From Acinetobacter sp. N54.MGS-139 (GTDB taxonomy: Bacteria; Pseudomonadota; Gammaproteobacteria; Burkholderiales; Burkholderiaceae_F), in NCBI GenBank assembly GCA_000980495.1, contig LARN01000007.1:1-64000 (forward strand): a DNA stretch of 64,000 bases, read 5' to 3'. Below the pieces are notes generated by a model. The model made no database searches. It had not been told where the DNA came from and was given only the letters and a program-made list of their open reading frames with translations. The position numbers and the translations under genes are program-made. This document shows positions 21,211-31,467 of this stretch, one piece after another. Every line of letters starts with the position of its first letter. Position 1 is the first letter of the stretch.

Positions 21211-21283
21211 GACGACCGTTCCGATTTCATGAGACGGTCGTTTGTGTTGTACCTACCTTTATGTGCCGGCGTAAGCCGGCACA
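21211..21283 (+). other. Two hairpins between yajC and secD
   Basis: ACGACCGT (21212-21219) pairs with ACGGTCGT (21234-21241), followed by a weak T/G tail. TGTGCCGGC (21262-21270) pairs with GCCGGCACA (21275-21283) over a GTAA loop, ending 9 nt before the secD ATG. The second may occlude the secD ribosome-binding site, and no Shine-Dalgarno is obvious there. Between them lies TTGTACCTACCT, which also occurs at 48901. Confidence 0.5.
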
Positions 21284-21292
21284 ACGATAGTT

Positions 21293-23191
21293 ATGAATCG
21301 ATACCCTCTTTGGAAATATATATTGATTGCGGTGATTTTGATCGTCGCAGCGGTATATACACTCCCCAATTTCTACGGTGAGTCTCCGGCCGTTCAGGTC
21401 AGCCCGGGTAAGGCAACGGTTAAAGTAACCGAACAGACGTTAAAGACGGTTGAAGACGCACTTGCCGCCGCTCAAATCAAACCCAACGGCGTTTTCTTTG
21501 AGCAGGGCGCTCAGCAGAACTCGGTTCGCGTTCGTTTTGCTCCGACAGACGGCGAACTTCAGCTTCGTTCCCGCGACGTGCTTGAAAAAGCATTGAATCC
21601 GGATCCTGCCGATCCTTCCTACATCGTCGCGCTCAACCTCGTTCCGAATACTCCGACCTGGCTGCTTAAGATCAACGCACTTCCGATGTATCTCGGTCTT
21701 GACCTCCGCGGCGGTGTGCACTTCCTGCTCGCCGTTGACATGAAGGCGGCCGTCACAAAACGTATTGAAGCAGCGACCGGCGAAGTCAGAACCCTGCTTC
21801 GTGACCATAAGATTCGTCATGCCGGTATTGTCCGTGTCGGCGACACACTTGAAATCTCTTTCCGCAATGAGCAGGATCTTGAAGCGGCTATGGACGTTCT
21901 CCGTAACCGTCAGACCGATCTCACCTTTGCGAAAGAAGATCAGAACGGCAAGTTCATGATCCGTGCCACGATGTCTCAAAAGGCGATGAGCGATGTTCAG
22001 TCCTACGCTTTGAAGCAGAACGTGGCAACTCTGCATAACCGAATCAACGAACTCGGCGTCGCCGAGCCTGTGATCGCTCAGCAGGGTGCAGACCGTATTG
22101 TGGTTCAGCTCCCGGGTGTGCAGGATACGGCAAAGGCTAAGGACATCTTAGGTCGTACTGCAACGCTTGAAGTTCGTATGGTCGACGACAGTCCCGAAGC
22201 GCTGGCTCAGCTTTCTCAGGGTACGGTTCCTTTCGGTACCGAGCGCTTTAAAGACCGTGAAGGCCGCGACATTTTGGTTAAACGTCAGGTCGTCCTGACC
22301 GGTGACAACCTGAACGACGCTCAGCCGGGCTTTGACAACCAGACGCATGAGCCGACGGTTAACCTGACGCTGGATGCTAAGGGCGCACGCATTTTCAAAG
22401 ACGTCACTCGTGAAAACGTCGGTAAGCGCATGGCCATTATCTTGTTTGAAAAGGGTAAAGGCGAAGTCGTAACGGCTCCGGTGATCCGTCAGGAAATCGG
22501 CGGCGGACGTGTTCAGATTTCCGGCCGTATGACAACGGTTGAAGCTACCGACACAGCCTTGCTGCTTCGTGCCGGTTCTCTGGCTGCTCCGATGGAAATC
22601 ATTGAAGAACGTCTGGTCGGTCCGAGCTTGGGTGCCGCAAACATTAAAGCCGGTTTTGAATCCACGCTGTGGGGCTTCATCGCGGTTTCCGTGTTCATGA
22701 TCATCTACTATCACCTCTTCGGTGTGTTCTCTGCGATCGCTTTGACCTGCAACCTGTTCCTGCTGGTTGCTATCCTCTCGATGCTGCAGGCAACACTGAC
22801 CCTGCCGGGTATTGCCGCTATGGCGCTGACGCTCGGTATGGCCGTGGACGCGAACGTGCTGATTAACGAACGTATTCGTGAAGAGCTGCGTGAAAACCGT
22901 ACGCCGCAGCAGGCGATTAAAGAAGGCTACGACATGGCGTTCAACACGATTTTGGACTCCAACATTACGAGCTTGATCGCCGGTATCGCACTGTTGATTT
23001 TCGGTTCCGGCCCGGTCAGAGGCTTTGCGGTGGTTCACTGCTTGGGTATCTTGACCTCTATCTTCACGTCCGTGATGGTGTCCCGAGCACTCGTCAACCT
23101 CTGGTACGGCCGCCGCAAGAAACTCACTTCGCTTTCTATCGGTCAAATTTGGCGTCCTGACGCCGACAAGTCAACGGCGAAAGGAGCTTAA
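21293..23191 (+). CDS. secD: Protein translocase subunit SecD
   Basis: Inner-membrane RND-type protein that uses the proton gradient to help complete Sec export. It has 632 residues: one N-terminal transmembrane helix (about 7-25), a large periplasmic part with P1 and P2 domains (LGLDLRGGVHFLL is the hallmark), and five C-terminal helices with GMAVDANVLINERIREELR. It is followed by secF 2 nt later. Confidence 0.97.
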   Translation: MNRYPLWKYILIAVILIVAAVYTLPNFYGESPAVQVSPGKATVKVTEQTLKTVEDALAAAQIKPNGVFFEQGAQQNSVRVRFAPTDGELQLRSRDVLEKALNPDPADPSYIVALNLVPNTPTWLLKINALPMYLGLDLRGGVHFLLAVDMKAAVTKRIEAATGEVRTLLRDHKIRHAGIVRVGDTLEISFRNEQDLEAAMDVLRNRQTDLTFAKEDQNGKFMIRATMSQKAMSDVQSYALKQNVATLHNRINELGVAEPVIAQQGADRIVVQLPGVQDTAKAKDILGRTATLEVRMVDDSPEALAQLSQGTVPFGTERFKDREGRDILVKRQVVLTGDNLNDAQPGFDNQTHEPTVNLTLDAKGARIFKDVTRENVGKRMAIILFEKGKGEVVTAPVIRQEIGGGRVQISGRMTTVEATDTALLLRAGSLAAPMEIIEERLVGPSLGAANIKAGFESTLWGFIAVSVFMIIYYHLFGVFSAIALTCNLFLLVAILSMLQATLTLPGIAAMALTLGMAVDANVLINERIREELRENRTPQQAIKEGYDMAFNTILDSNITSLIAGIALLIFGSGPVRGFAVVHCLGILTSIFTSVMVSRALVNLWYGRRKKLTSLSIGQIWRPDADKSTAKGA

Positions 23192-23193
23192 CC

Positions 23194-24129
23194 ATGGAAC
23201 TATTTAGAATCCACAAAACGATTCCGTTCATGAAGTATTCCAAGATACTGAACGCGATTTCGTTTATTTCTTTCTTTATTGCGATTGGGCTCTTGGTCGT
23301 TCGCGGTTTGGCTTTCTCCATTGAGTTCACCGGCGGTTTGGTGATGGAAGTCAACTACCCGGATGCCGTTCCGGTGCAGGAGCTGCGCGTGGACTTGGAA
23401 AAAGCCACGGGCGGGGAAGTCCAGGTCGTGAACTTCGGTACAGCCCGCGACGCTCAGATCCGACTTCCTCTGAAAGGCAACAAGACTTCTGCTCAGATGA
23501 GCGAAGAGGTCATGAAAGTCATTCATGAGAAAGCCCCGGAAGCCCAGCTGCGCCGCACCGAATTCGTGGGACCTCAGGTCGGTGAAGAACTGGCCACCGA
23601 CGGTCTGACCGCTCTGCTCCTGGTGGTGGTCGGCATTATGGTCTACTTGGCCTTCCGTTTCGAGTGGAAGTTCGCTGTGGCAGCCATTATCGCGAATATG
23701 CACGACGTCTTCCTGGTGCTCGGTGTCTTCTCGCTGTTCCAGTGGGAATTCTCACTGCCGGTTCTTGCGGCCGTTCTTGCGGTCTTGGGTTACTCGGTCA
23801 ACGAGTCCGTGATTATTTTCGACCGCTGCCGTGAATGCTTCCGTAAGATCCGCAAAGGCACGCCGGTGGAAATCGTCAATACTGCGATTACGCAGACCAT
23901 TTCCCGTACGGTGATTACGCACAGCTCGACCTTGATGGTCACACTGTCGATGTTCTTCTTCGGCGGTCCGGCCCTGCATTACTTTGCACTGGCTCTGACC
24001 ATCGGTATTTTGCTGGGCGTTTATTCTTCCGTGTTCGTGTCCGCTGCGATTGCTCTGTATTTGGGCGTCAAACGCGAAGATTTGGTGAAGAAGGTCCGCA
24101 AAGATGAAATTTCCGATATGGTTCCGTAA
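23194..24129 (+). CDS. secF: Protein translocase subunit SecF
   Basis: Partner of SecD. It has 311 residues, with an N-terminal helix, a periplasmic domain starting with the conserved SIEFTGGLVMEV, and five further helices containing GYSVNESVIIFDRCRE and the region TISRTVITHSSTLM. It is in the same operon as secD. Confidence 0.97.
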   Translation: MELFRIHKTIPFMKYSKILNAISFISFFIAIGLLVVRGLAFSIEFTGGLVMEVNYPDAVPVQELRVDLEKATGGEVQVVNFGTARDAQIRLPLKGNKTSAQMSEEVMKVIHEKAPEAQLRRTEFVGPQVGEELATDGLTALLLVVVGIMVYLAFRFEWKFAVAAIIANMHDVFLVLGVFSLFQWEFSLPVLAAVLAVLGYSVNESVIIFDRCRECFRKIRKGTPVEIVNTAITQTISRTVITHSSTLMVTLSMFFFGGPALHYFALALTIGILLGVYSSVFVSAAIALYLGVKREDLVKKVRKDEISDMVP

Positions 24130-24156
24130 TTCCGTTCGGACATTGATCTAAAGATG

Positions 24157-24182
24157 AGGGGGCTTCGGTCCCCTTGTTTTTT
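24157..24182 (+). terminator. Intrinsic terminator after secF
   Basis: AGGGGGC (24157-24163) pairs with GTCCCCT (24168-24174, one G-T pair) over a TTCG tetraloop, followed by TGTTTTTT. Confidence 0.8.
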
Positions 24183-24260
24183 AGATAGACCTAATCGGGT
24201 AATCAAACAGCCGAATAATTCTGCATCCTCCTAAGATGGAAGCCTTAAGAGGATTTTTGA

Positions 24261-24818
24261 ATGAAGACTGCATTTCGTTGGTTTATTTTTTCTGTCAGTC
24301 ATGTGGAAGATTTCCACGGGCGCGCCGGCAGAATCGAAGTTTGGTGCTTCTTCGTTTTTGAGTGCCTCTTTCTGGTTTTGGCAGCCGGAATCGATTTGCT
24401 GTTTACCGGATTTCCGATCGTCCTGCCGATTTATGCGGCGCTGACATCAATTCCTACCGTTCTTTTATTTATCCGCCGCCTGCATGACTGCGGGTTTTCG
24501 GGTTGGTGGGTTTTTCCTGCTATAGTTCCTCCGATTTGCTTTTTTGTTATGTGTTGGGCGCCTGATCCGGCACAGCCGAATAAATACGGCACGACCGAAC
24601 GTCTGCCCTCGAAGAATCTGCGGGAACAGTCGGTGCCTCCGTTAATTGACGGGATTGAGTACCTGACGCCGCCTCCGCAGCCTTATGAACCGGCAGTAAA
24701 GAGACGTGAAGAACTGTTTGAAAAAGAGCAGCAAGAGATTATTGAACAAGAGAAAGTTTCTACCCGCAAGGAGACAGCAAATGAAAAAGACATCCGCCAA
24801 ACAGGCCAAAAAGATTGA
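24261..24818 (+). CDS. DUF805 membrane protein with charged tail
   Basis: 185 residues. Residues about 20-105 form the DUF805 membrane domain, with GRIEVWCFFVFECLF, two further hydrophobic segments and the family hallmark RRLHDCGFSGWW. The last about 75 residues are hydrophilic and rich in Pro, Glu and Lys, unlike the short tails usual for this family. The function of DUF805 is unknown. The 3' end overlaps the next gene by 38 nt. Confidence 0.8.
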   Translation: MKTAFRWFIFSVSHVEDFHGRAGRIEVWCFFVFECLFLVLAAGIDLLFTGFPIVLPIYAALTSIPTVLLFIRRLHDCGFSGWWVFPAIVPPICFFVMCWAPDPAQPNKYGTTERLPSKNLREQSVPPLIDGIEYLTPPPQPYEPAVKRREELFEKEQQEIIEQEKVSTRKETANEKDIRQTGQKD

Positions 24819-25113
24819 AAAACGTATTCTCGCTGTTGTCGCAGATCTGAAAAAAGCCAAAAAGGCCCGCAAGATCGAACACATTGAAATGGCTGAGAAG
24901 TTCCTGGCCAGCCTGACTGCAAAACTTGATGTTGCAGCTGCCGATCTGAAGGCTAAGAAGGAAAAGCTGATCGCTGCTCAGGAAGCCAAAGATAATTCTA
25001 AGGCGCAGGCTGCTGAGTACAAAGAAGGCGGCAAAGAAGCTAAGGCTGAAGAAAAAGTGGCTGATGAAGGCAAAGCTAAAGAAGCCAAAGCTAAAGAAGG
25101 TGCGGCCAAGTAG
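24781..25113 (+). CDS. Lys/Ala/Glu-rich low-complexity protein
   Basis: 110 residues made mostly of Lys, Ala and Glu. Residues 1-80 are predicted as long helices or coiled coil. The C-terminal third has imperfect KEAKAKEG-type repeats. The composition resembles histone-H1-like bacterial proteins but is less basic, so that assignment is not made. The frame is open from 24706, but AAGGAG lies 7 nt before the ATG at 24781. It starts inside the DUF805 gene, so the two are probably coupled. Function unknown. Confidence 0.65.
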   Translation: MKKTSAKQAKKIEKRILAVVADLKKAKKARKIEHIEMAEKFLASLTAKLDVAAADLKAKKEKLIAAQEAKDNSKAQAAEYKEGGKEAKAEEKVADEGKAKEAKAKEGAAK

Positions 25114-25134
25114 CCGTTGCTGAAATCGGCAAGA

Positions 25135-25171
25135 CAAAACCTCTGATCCGAGATCGGTATCAGAGGTTTTG
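25135..25171. terminator. Bidirectional terminator
   Basis: A perfect 13-bp stem, CAAAACCTCTGAT (25135-25147) with ATCAGAGGTTTTG (25159-25171). The loop can add CCG/CGG. A/T ends on both strands suit the convergent Lys-rich gene and response-regulator gene. Confidence 0.8.
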
Positions 25172-25193
25172 CGTTAATAAGAGCTCTAAAAAC

Positions 25194-25856
25194 TTAATCT
25201 ACGTTAAAACCGTTGCGTCGGGCGGCAATGAGTGCTTCCGTTCGATTTCGTGCGTCAAACGCGCGATAAAGGGCCGTAACGTGCGTTTTAATGGTGCCCT
25301 CGGAAAGATCCATCTTGCGGCAAATGGTTTTGATGGAGTCTCCCTGACTCAAAAGCTTCAATACCTGGCACTGACGAGTAGTCAAGTGAACTTTTGAAGA
25401 GGGATTCACAACCGGCTGCTGCGGGCTCATTCCCATCGACTGCTGCTGAGAGAGAATCTTCGAGGGAATATAGACGCCGCCTTCGAGGACAAAATTGATC
25501 GTGCTCTTAAGCAGGTTGGCGTCAAGTGTCTTGGGCACATAACCGGCAGCACCGGCTGAAAGAGCTTTGAGAATGCTGTCCGGATCACAGTTGCCGGAGA
25601 GAACCAGAATTTTGAGCGCCGGATAGTTTTGTAAAAGTCGTACTAAGAGATCGGTGCCTTGAGAGTCGGGCAGGCCGAGGTCAAGAATCATCAGATCAGC
25701 GGAGTCGCCGTACTTTTCAGCCAACTCAACAGCCTCTTTTGCAGTGGCTCCAACATGAATCTGCACGTCCGGATACATGCTTTGCAAAAGAGCAGACATG
25801 GCCGTCGTAATAAGCGAGTGATCGTCCACCAATAAGATCGTCTGCGGTTTAACCAA
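25194..25856 (-). CDS. NarL/FixJ-type response regulator (orphan)
   Basis: 220 residues. The receiver domain (about 5-125) has acidic Asp11-Asp12, the phospho-acceptor Asp59 in ILDLGLP, and the conserved Lys in GYVPK. A linker precedes the LuxR-type helix-turn-helix (about 150-215) with LTTRQCQVLKLLSQGDSIKTI. No histidine kinase gene is in the window. It lies 82 nt downstream of hypE on the same strand, so it may be read through from the hydrogenase operon. The signal is unknown. Confidence 0.9.
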   Translation of the reverse strand: MVKPQTILLVDDHSLITTAMSALLQSMYPDVQIHVGATAKEAVELAEKYGDSADLMILDLGLPDSQGTDLLVRLLQNYPALKILVLSGNCDPDSILKALSAGAAGYVPKTLDANLLKSTINFVLEGGVYIPSKILSQQQSMGMSPQQPVVNPSSKVHLTTRQCQVLKLLSQGDSIKTICRKMDLSEGTIKTHVTALYRAFDARNRTEALIAARRNGFNVD

Positions 25857-25938
25857 CTGAGTCTCCTTACCTATTTTTCAATTATTTGGAGCGCACGACT
25901 CAACCCAACATATCACGAAAGCCGTGCTTATTCAGAGT

Positions 25939-26988
25939 TTAACAAATTCGAGGAAGTTGTTCCCCTGTCAGCCAGTCCACCATGCGGACACCGCCGAAGC
26001 CGGTTTCCATTTGTACGAAGTGGTTTTCGTCCTCAATGCAGCGGCCGATGATTTGAGCATTCTTGCCAAGGGGATCATCTCTCATAATCTTAAGCATCCT
26101 TTCTGCATCTTCGGGTGCGCAGATTGCGATGACTTTACCCTCGTTGGCTACGTAAAGCGGATCTAAACCTAAAAATTCGCAGGCGGCTTCCACGGATTCC
26201 TTGACCGGAATCTTGTCTTCTTCAAGCACCATGCCGACAGAAGACTGTTTTGCAATTTCGTTGAGTGTGGTACCGAGACCTCCTCGGGTCGGATCTCGCA
26301 TGCAGCGAAGAGAAGGGATTTCGGCAACCAGTTTTTCGGTTAAACGGTTCAGACTGGCAGAGTCACTGACAACACCGGTTTCAAAGCCTAAGTTCACGCG
26401 CTGACTCATGACCGCCACGCCATGGTCTCCTATATCGCCGGAAATCGCAATGACATCGCCCGGGCGGCAGTTGGCGCCCGAGAGACGGATTCCTTTCGGC
26501 AGGACGCCTACGCCGCAGGTGTTGATGTAGATACCGTCGGCTTTGCCGCATTCAACAACCTTTGTATCGCCGGTAACGATTTTGACGCCGGCCTCTTTGG
26601 CGGCAGCCGCCATGCTTTCCACAATGCGTTTTAGGTCGCTTAAAGGAAAGCCTTCTTCCAAAATGAAGCCGCAGGAAATGTAAAGGGGCGTGGCTCCGCA
26701 GACGGCAACGTCGTTAACGGTGCCGTGAATGGAGAGACCTCCGATATCGCCGCCGGCAAAGAAAATAGGGCTTACGACATGCGAGTCGGTGGCCATGATG
26801 AGCTCGCCCTTCGGCTGCGGAAGACGGGCTCCGTCGTCGCCCTGGTCAAGGAATTCGTTAGAGAAGTTTTTAGCAAAGAGGTCGGCAATAAGCTGGGCGC
26901 TGGCTTTGCCGCCGGCGCCGAAGTTCATTTCGACCTTTCCGGTCTTGAAATTCAGAGGGCGTTGATAGTGTTTCTTTTCTTCAGACAT
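25939..26988 (-). CDS. hypE: Hydrogenase maturation protein HypE
   Basis: Dehydrates the carbamoyl group placed on its own C-terminal Cys to a thiocyanate, giving the cyanide ligands of the [NiFe] site. It has 349 residues, with a PurM/AIR-synthase fold containing FGAGGKAS, DQGDDGARL and GDIGDHGVAV. The protein ends PRIC, keeping the essential C-terminal cysteine. It is the last clear gene of the hup-hyp array. Confidence 0.97.
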   Translation of the reverse strand: MSEEKKHYQRPLNFKTGKVEMNFGAGGKASAQLIADLFAKNFSNEFLDQGDDGARLPQPKGELIMATDSHVVSPIFFAGGDIGGLSIHGTVNDVAVCGATPLYISCGFILEEGFPLSDLKRIVESMAAAAKEAGVKIVTGDTKVVECGKADGIYINTCGVGVLPKGIRLSGANCRPGDVIAISGDIGDHGVAVMSQRVNLGFETGVVSDSASLNRLTEKLVAEIPSLRCMRDPTRGGLGTTLNEIAKQSSVGMVLEEDKIPVKESVEAACEFLGLDPLYVANEGKVIAICAPEDAERMLKIMRDDPLGKNAQIIGRCIEDENHFVQMETGFGGVRMVDWLTGEQLPRIC

Positions 26989-27006
26989 TTTTATTCTCCG
27001 GAATTC

Positions 27007-28113
27007 TTATCTTTTGTGTCTGCCGTAAGTGAAGTAAGCGGCGCAGGCGCCTTCGCTGGATACCATGCAGGAGCCGATGGGGCTTTCCGGCGTGCACACC
27101 GTTCCGAAAGCACGGCAGTCGGAAGGCTGCTTTTCGCCGCGCAGGATGGCACCGCATTCACAGGCTTTGTTATCCGGCACGCTGCGGTAAACCAAGTTGA
27201 AATGCTTTTCAGCGTCGAAGTCACTATATGCATCGGAGAGCTTTAACGCAGACTTGGGAACGGAGCCGAGTCCTCGCCACTCAAAGCTGTCACGAAGCGC
27301 AAAGACTTCTTCCATCATTCGAATGGCCTTCATGTTGCCTTCGGGGCGCACGGCGCGGGTAAATTCGTTTTCAACCTTGGCTTCGCCGCGATTGATTTGA
27401 CGAATCAGCATGAGGATGGACTGAAGCATGTCCAAGGGTTCGAACCCGGCGATCACAACCGGTTTGGAATAGTCCTTGGCGAACGTTTCGTAAGGTTCGC
27501 TGCCGATGATCGTAGAAACATGGGCAGGTCCGACAAAACCTTCAATTTGGACTTTTTCCTGGTTCTTCAGGATATGGCGCATGGCCGGAGGCGTCAGAAC
27601 ATGATTGCAGAAAACAAAGAAGTTCTTTAAGCCTTCTGCCTTGGCTTGCTTTAAAACCACGGCGGTGGCAGGCGTTGTCGTTTCAAAGCCGATGGCAAAG
27701 AAGACGACATTTTTATCCGGATTGGCGCGGGCTATATCCAGGCAGTCAGCTGCCGAATAAATCATACGGATGTCCCCGCCCTGAGCTTTTGCCTTCATCA
27801 GCGAAAGACCCTTGGAAGCCGGGACACGCATGGTATCGGCATAAGTACAGAGGATGACGCCGTGTTCTAAGGCGAGTTCAATTGCAGAGTCGATTCTGCC
27901 GATCGGCATAACGCACACCGGACAGCCGGGCCCGTGAATCATGCGGACGTTTTTAGGCAGAATTCCCTCCAGGCCGTAGCGGCTGATAACGTGCGTGTGA
28001 CCGCCGCAGAACTCCATGAGCCGATAGTTTTTATCCGCCCTCGCTTCTTTAGCGATATCGGCAACGAGCTTTTTTGCGAGCTCTTTGTCACGGTACTCAG
28101 TGATGTACTTCAT
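27007..28113 (-). CDS. hypD: Hydrogenase maturation protein HypD
   Basis: [4Fe-4S] scaffold that, with HypC, assembles the Fe(CN)2CO unit. It has 368 residues. Key motifs are the N-terminal [28 protein letters not shown] and [12 protein letters not shown], and C-terminal cysteines around [16 protein letters not shown]. It overlaps hypC by 4 nt (ATGA). Confidence 0.97.
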   Translation of the reverse strand: MKYITEYRDKELAKKLVADIAKEARADKNYRLMEFCGGHTHVISRYGLEGILPKNVRMIHGPGCPVCVMPIGRIDSAIELALEHGVILCTYADTMRVPASKGLSLMKAKAQGGDIRMIYSAADCLDIARANPDKNVVFFAIGFETTTPATAVVLKQAKAEGLKNFFVFCNHVLTPPAMRHILKNQEKVQIEGFVGPAHVSTIIGSEPYETFAKDYSKPVVIAGFEPLDMLQSILMLIRQINRGEAKVENEFTRAVRPEGNMKAIRMMEEVFALRDSFEWRGLGSVPKSALKLSDAYSDFDAEKHFNLVYRSVPDNKACECGAILRGEKQPSDCRAFGTVCTPESPIGSCMVSSEGACAAYFTYGRHKR

Positions 28114-28343
28114 GCCGGTTCTCCTGCCGCGGGAGCCTCTGAAGCAAAAAGAGCCAGTGTCTTTTGAGCCTCTTCGGGATCGATCTTCTGCAGGGCATAT
28201 CCGACATGCAGGATGACGTAGTCGCCGACCTTGACGTCCTCGAGAAGGGCGGTCGAGATGGTTTTCTTCAGCCCCGAGATTTCTGCCACAGCAGTGTTCT
28301 CGTCGATGATTTCTTTAATTTGTACGGGAATTGCTAAACACAT
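28110..28343 (-). CDS. hypC: Hydrogenase maturation chaperone HypC
   Basis: Small chaperone that carries the iron unit with HypD and delivers it to the hydrogenase large subunit. It has 77 residues with the required N-terminal MCLAIPVQI (Cys2 is the ligand) and the [12 protein letters not shown] core. A second member of the family, hupF, lies upstream at 35296. It is followed directly by hypD. Confidence 0.96.
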   Translation of the reverse strand: MCLAIPVQIKEIIDENTAVAEISGLKKTISTALLEDVKVGDYVILHVGYALQKIDPEEAQKTLALFASEAPAAGEPA

Positions 28344-28348
28344 GATTC

Positions 28349-30667
28349 TTACTCTTTAGCTGTACTGTGAAGGCGCATTAAAACGACCCAAGCTTGGCCG
28401 AGCGATACGCCTCCGTCATTCGGAGGAACTTTGAGCCCCTCATAAACTTGTAATTCTTGCTGTTCCAGCAGCTTACGCAGCCGCTGCGTTAATAATGAAT
28501 TTAAACAACAGCCGCCCGAGAGGCAAACTTTTCGGATTTGCTCTTTCTCAGAAACGGTGATGACCTTTTTTGCTAGCACCTGAGCCAGCGTTTCCTGGAA
28601 GTCCGCCGCTGCTTGCCGTTTATCCGCGTATTCGGAAAGCGCCAGAAGGAGCCGTACAAAATTCGGGTGTCCGCTGATGACTTCAACAAGGTCCGCTCGA
28701 TTTTGTCCCCGACGTCCTTCGGAGGCCGCCTGCAGGCGAACCGGTGCTTCTCCTTCATAGCTAGAGATGTGGCAGATACCGAACATGGAAGCCGCTGCAT
28801 CAAAGAGGCGTCCCAAACTCGTCGTCTCAGGCGCGTTGGCTTGAGCAGCAATGAGACGAAGACTCGGTTTATTGACGTCTTTAGCGAGTTTTTCAAGAGC
28901 GTCTGTTTTTCCGTTCTCCGCAAAAATCTTGGCGGCCATTCGCCAGCCTTCACGCGCGCATTTATCTGCTCCGGGCATTTTGATCGGAGCAATACTGCTG
29001 AGACGTTCAAAACCTTCCGGAGTCACCTTCAAGAGTTCTCCGCCCCAGGGTTTGTTGTCAGTACCTAGGCCGACCCCGTCGAGCGCCAGTCCCAAAACCG
29101 GTTCGGAAAGTCCGTGTTCGGCCATGACGGCGGCAATATGGGCGTGATGATGCTGAACAGGGACGAGTTCCGCATCGTACTTATCGGCAAGTTCCTCGGC
29201 AAGAGAGGTGGAATAAAAGTCCGGATGAAGGTCGCAGGCAATATATTTCGGCGTGATTTCAAAAATTTCCGAAAGGTGCTCAACCGCTCTGGCCAAGGTC
29301 CGGCAGTTGCTGACGCGGTCGGTGTCACCGATATGCTGCGTTAAGAAGGCGTGGTCGCCTTTAGTTAAACAAGCCGTATTCTTCAGCCACGGACCGGTGG
29401 CAATGACGGAAGGACCTCCGTAGGGCAGACGAACAGCTACCGGTGTAAATCCGCGTGCACGTCTGATGAGCTGGACGTCCTGGTCTCTTTGCTGCATTAC
29501 CGAGTCATCACATCGAATCAGGATGTCGCGGTTGTGCGTTAAGAATAGGTCTGCGATTCCATCGAGTTTTTGGACGGCTTCGTCATTGCCGATAACAAGC
29601 GGCTCGCCGCCGGCGTTTGCACTCGTCATGACGAGCACTAGGTCACATTCTTTTTTGTACCAATCAGGGTCTTCGGGGCGTCCTATGGCTTCAAAGAAAA
29701 GAAGCCAATGGATCGGCGTATAAGGCATCATGATGCCGATACGATTCAATTCCGGCGCGATGCCCGGGAGAAGACGGTCGGCATCGTTAGTTTTTGGGCA
29801 AAGAACGATCGGAGCCTGCGGTGAATGTAATTCTTTAGAAGCTTTTTCCGAGATGCGGACAAAGCGAGAGGCGGAGAGGTCGTTTAAGGTCATGACAGCG
29901 AACGGCTTAAAGGGGCGGTGCTTGCGCCGACGCAGCTCAGAGACCGCGACGGCATTGGCTGCATCGCAAACCAAATGAAACCCGCCGAGACCTTTTACGG
30001 CCGCGATTTTGCCGCCTTGAATCTGTCGAAGCAGCTCAGCAATTTCATCCTCACAGGAGACAGGCGCACCGGTTTTGTCTTTCAGTTCAACATGCGGTCC
30101 GCATACGTCACAGGCATTAGGCTGCGCGTGAAATCGGCGGTCAAGAGGATCCTTGTACTCCTGCAGACAGTCCGGGCACATCGGAAAAACTTTCATGCTC
30201 GTCTGAGGGCGGTCATAGGGCAGCTGGGCAGTGATGGTGTAGCGGGGACCGCAGTGCGTGCAGTTGATAAACGGATAACGGTACCGGCGATTATTTTTGT
30301 CGGTGAGTTCCTTTAGGCACGCTTCGCAGACAGCAGCATCGGCCGGGATAACCGTACTGACCGAATTAGATCGGCTTTCCAGGATCACGAAGTCCTGACG
30401 TCCTTCTACAGGAATGTCTTCAGCTTCAACCGATTCGATGGAGGCAAGCGGAGGAAGTTCTTTCAGTAATCGAGTGCGGAAACGTTCTAAAGCTTCAGAG
30501 GGCCCTTCGACTACAGCTTCAACGCCGCGTCCGTCATTAAGAACGGTGCCGGTAAGTCCTTCACTTTTAGCCAGAACAAATACAAAAGGACGGAACCCGA
30601 CTCCTTGGACGGTTCCTTTAATCCTTAATTTTTCTGCACGAATCGAGCTCTTCGAGTTAACGGACAT
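28349..30667 (-). CDS. hypF: Carbamoyltransferase HypF
   Basis: Makes carbamoyl-AMP from carbamoyl phosphate and passes the carbamoyl group to HypE. It has about 772 residues: an acylphosphatase domain (about 8-95, [15 protein letters not shown]), two zinc fingers (CEAC...CTHC and CPDC...CDVC, about 110-180), a YrdC-like domain (about 195-380) and a Kae1-like domain with [14 protein letters not shown]. The frame starts at TTG 30691, but ATG 30667 has GGTGAG about 7 nt upstream and is preferred. Its substrate is the product of carAB in this same window. Confidence 0.97.
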   Translation of the reverse strand: MSVNSKSSIRAEKLRIKGTVQGVGFRPFVFVLAKSEGLTGTVLNDGRGVEAVVEGPSEALERFRTRLLKELPPLASIESVEAEDIPVEGRQDFVILESRSNSVSTVIPADAAVCEACLKELTDKNNRRYRYPFINCTHCGPRYTITAQLPYDRPQTSMKVFPMCPDCLQEYKDPLDRRFHAQPNACDVCGPHVELKDKTGAPVSCEDEIAELLRQIQGGKIAAVKGLGGFHLVCDAANAVAVSELRRRKHRPFKPFAVMTLNDLSASRFVRISEKASKELHSPQAPIVLCPKTNDADRLLPGIAPELNRIGIMMPYTPIHWLLFFEAIGRPEDPDWYKKECDLVLVMTSANAGGEPLVIGNDEAVQKLDGIADLFLTHNRDILIRCDDSVMQQRDQDVQLIRRARGFTPVAVRLPYGGPSVIATGPWLKNTACLTKGDHAFLTQHIGDTDRVSNCRTLARAVEHLSEIFEITPKYIACDLHPDFYSTSLAEELADKYDAELVPVQHHHAHIAAVMAEHGLSEPVLGLALDGVGLGTDNKPWGGELLKVTPEGFERLSSIAPIKMPGADKCAREGWRMAAKIFAENGKTDALEKLAKDVNKPSLRLIAAQANAPETTSLGRLFDAAASMFGICHISSYEGEAPVRLQAASEGRRGQNRADLVEVISGHPNFVRLLLALSEYADKRQAAADFQETLAQVLAKKVITVSEKEQIRKVCLSGGCCLNSLLTQRLRKLLEQQELQVYEGLKVPPNDGGVSLGQAWVVLMRLHSTAKE

Positions 30668-30721
30668 GACGGACTCACCGGAAAGTTTCAATCGTATATT
30701 CTTTCAGCAGCTGAAGCTAAA

Positions 30722-31396
30722 TTACTTTGAAACAGTGGAAAAACGTTTGCCGAGCCAATCACACCAAGCGTCCATGCCGGTGCCTTTGGTAGCAGAGACT
30801 TCAATAAATTCAATGTTCGGATTGACTCTGCGGGCATACTCTTTGCACTTCTCAACGCTGAAGTCCACATAAGGGAGCAGATCAACTTTGTTAATCAGCA
30901 TCAAAGAGCTCGCAGCAAACATGTCCGGATATTTGATCGGTTTGTCTTCGCCTTCAGTGACGGAAAGCACAACAACCTTGCAGTCTTCTCCTAAATCGAA
31001 AGCAGCGGGACAAACCAGGTTGCCGACGTTTTCAATAAAGAGAATGGAATTGGGCTCGGGTTTGATCTTCCGGCAAGCCTCTTCGATCATATCGGCGTCT
31101 AGGTGACAGCCTTCCCCGGTGTTGATCTGAATGGCACGGCAGCCGGTTGCGCGAATACGTTCGGCGTCGTTCAGAGTTTGTTGATCACCTTCGATCACAG
31201 CAAGTTTGTACTGGTCTTTGATCTTGTTGATCGTATTGCAGAGCAGTGTGGTCTTACCGCTTCCGGGACTGGAAACAAGATTTAACGCCAGGACGCCGTC
31301 GGCTATAAACTTCTCGCGGTTCTGAGTCGCCTTTTTGTCGTTGGCGCTTAAAACGTCAATCTCCAGCTGGACCAAACGATCGTTGATTTTTTCCAT
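30722..31396 (-). CDS. hypB: HypB GTPase domain (nickel insertion), lacking N-terminal metal motif
   Basis: GTPase that delivers nickel to the hydrogenase precursor with HypA. It has 224 residues, with P-loop [15 protein letters not shown], the metal-site stretch [20 protein letters not shown] and NKVDLLPY. Compared with E. coli HypB it starts only at the equivalent of the linker ([10 protein letters not shown]). The N-terminal CXXCGC and His-rich part are missing and appear instead as a separate ORF directly upstream (31468-31650). The ATG has its own site, AAGGAAA, so this is a true start and not a frameshift product. Confidence 0.95.
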   Translation of the reverse strand: MEKINDRLVQLEIDVLSANDKKATQNREKFIADGVLALNLVSSPGSGKTTLLCNTINKIKDQYKLAVIEGDQQTLNDAERIRATGCRAIQINTGEGCHLDADMIEEACRKIKPEPNSILFIENVGNLVCPAAFDLGEDCKVVVLSVTEGEDKPIKYPDMFAASSLMLINKVDLLPYVDFSVEKCKEYARRVNPNIEFIEVSATKGTGMDAWCDWLGKRFSTVSK

Positions 31397-31467
31397 AACT
31401 TTTTCCTTGGTCGAAGAAAAGACAGGAGCACGGGTCTAAGCTCCGGCTCCCGTCAATACATCAATAA

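Noticed and set aside
22148..23146. 332-codon open frame opposite secD
   Set aside because: Antisense shadow; composition typical of reversed coding sequence.
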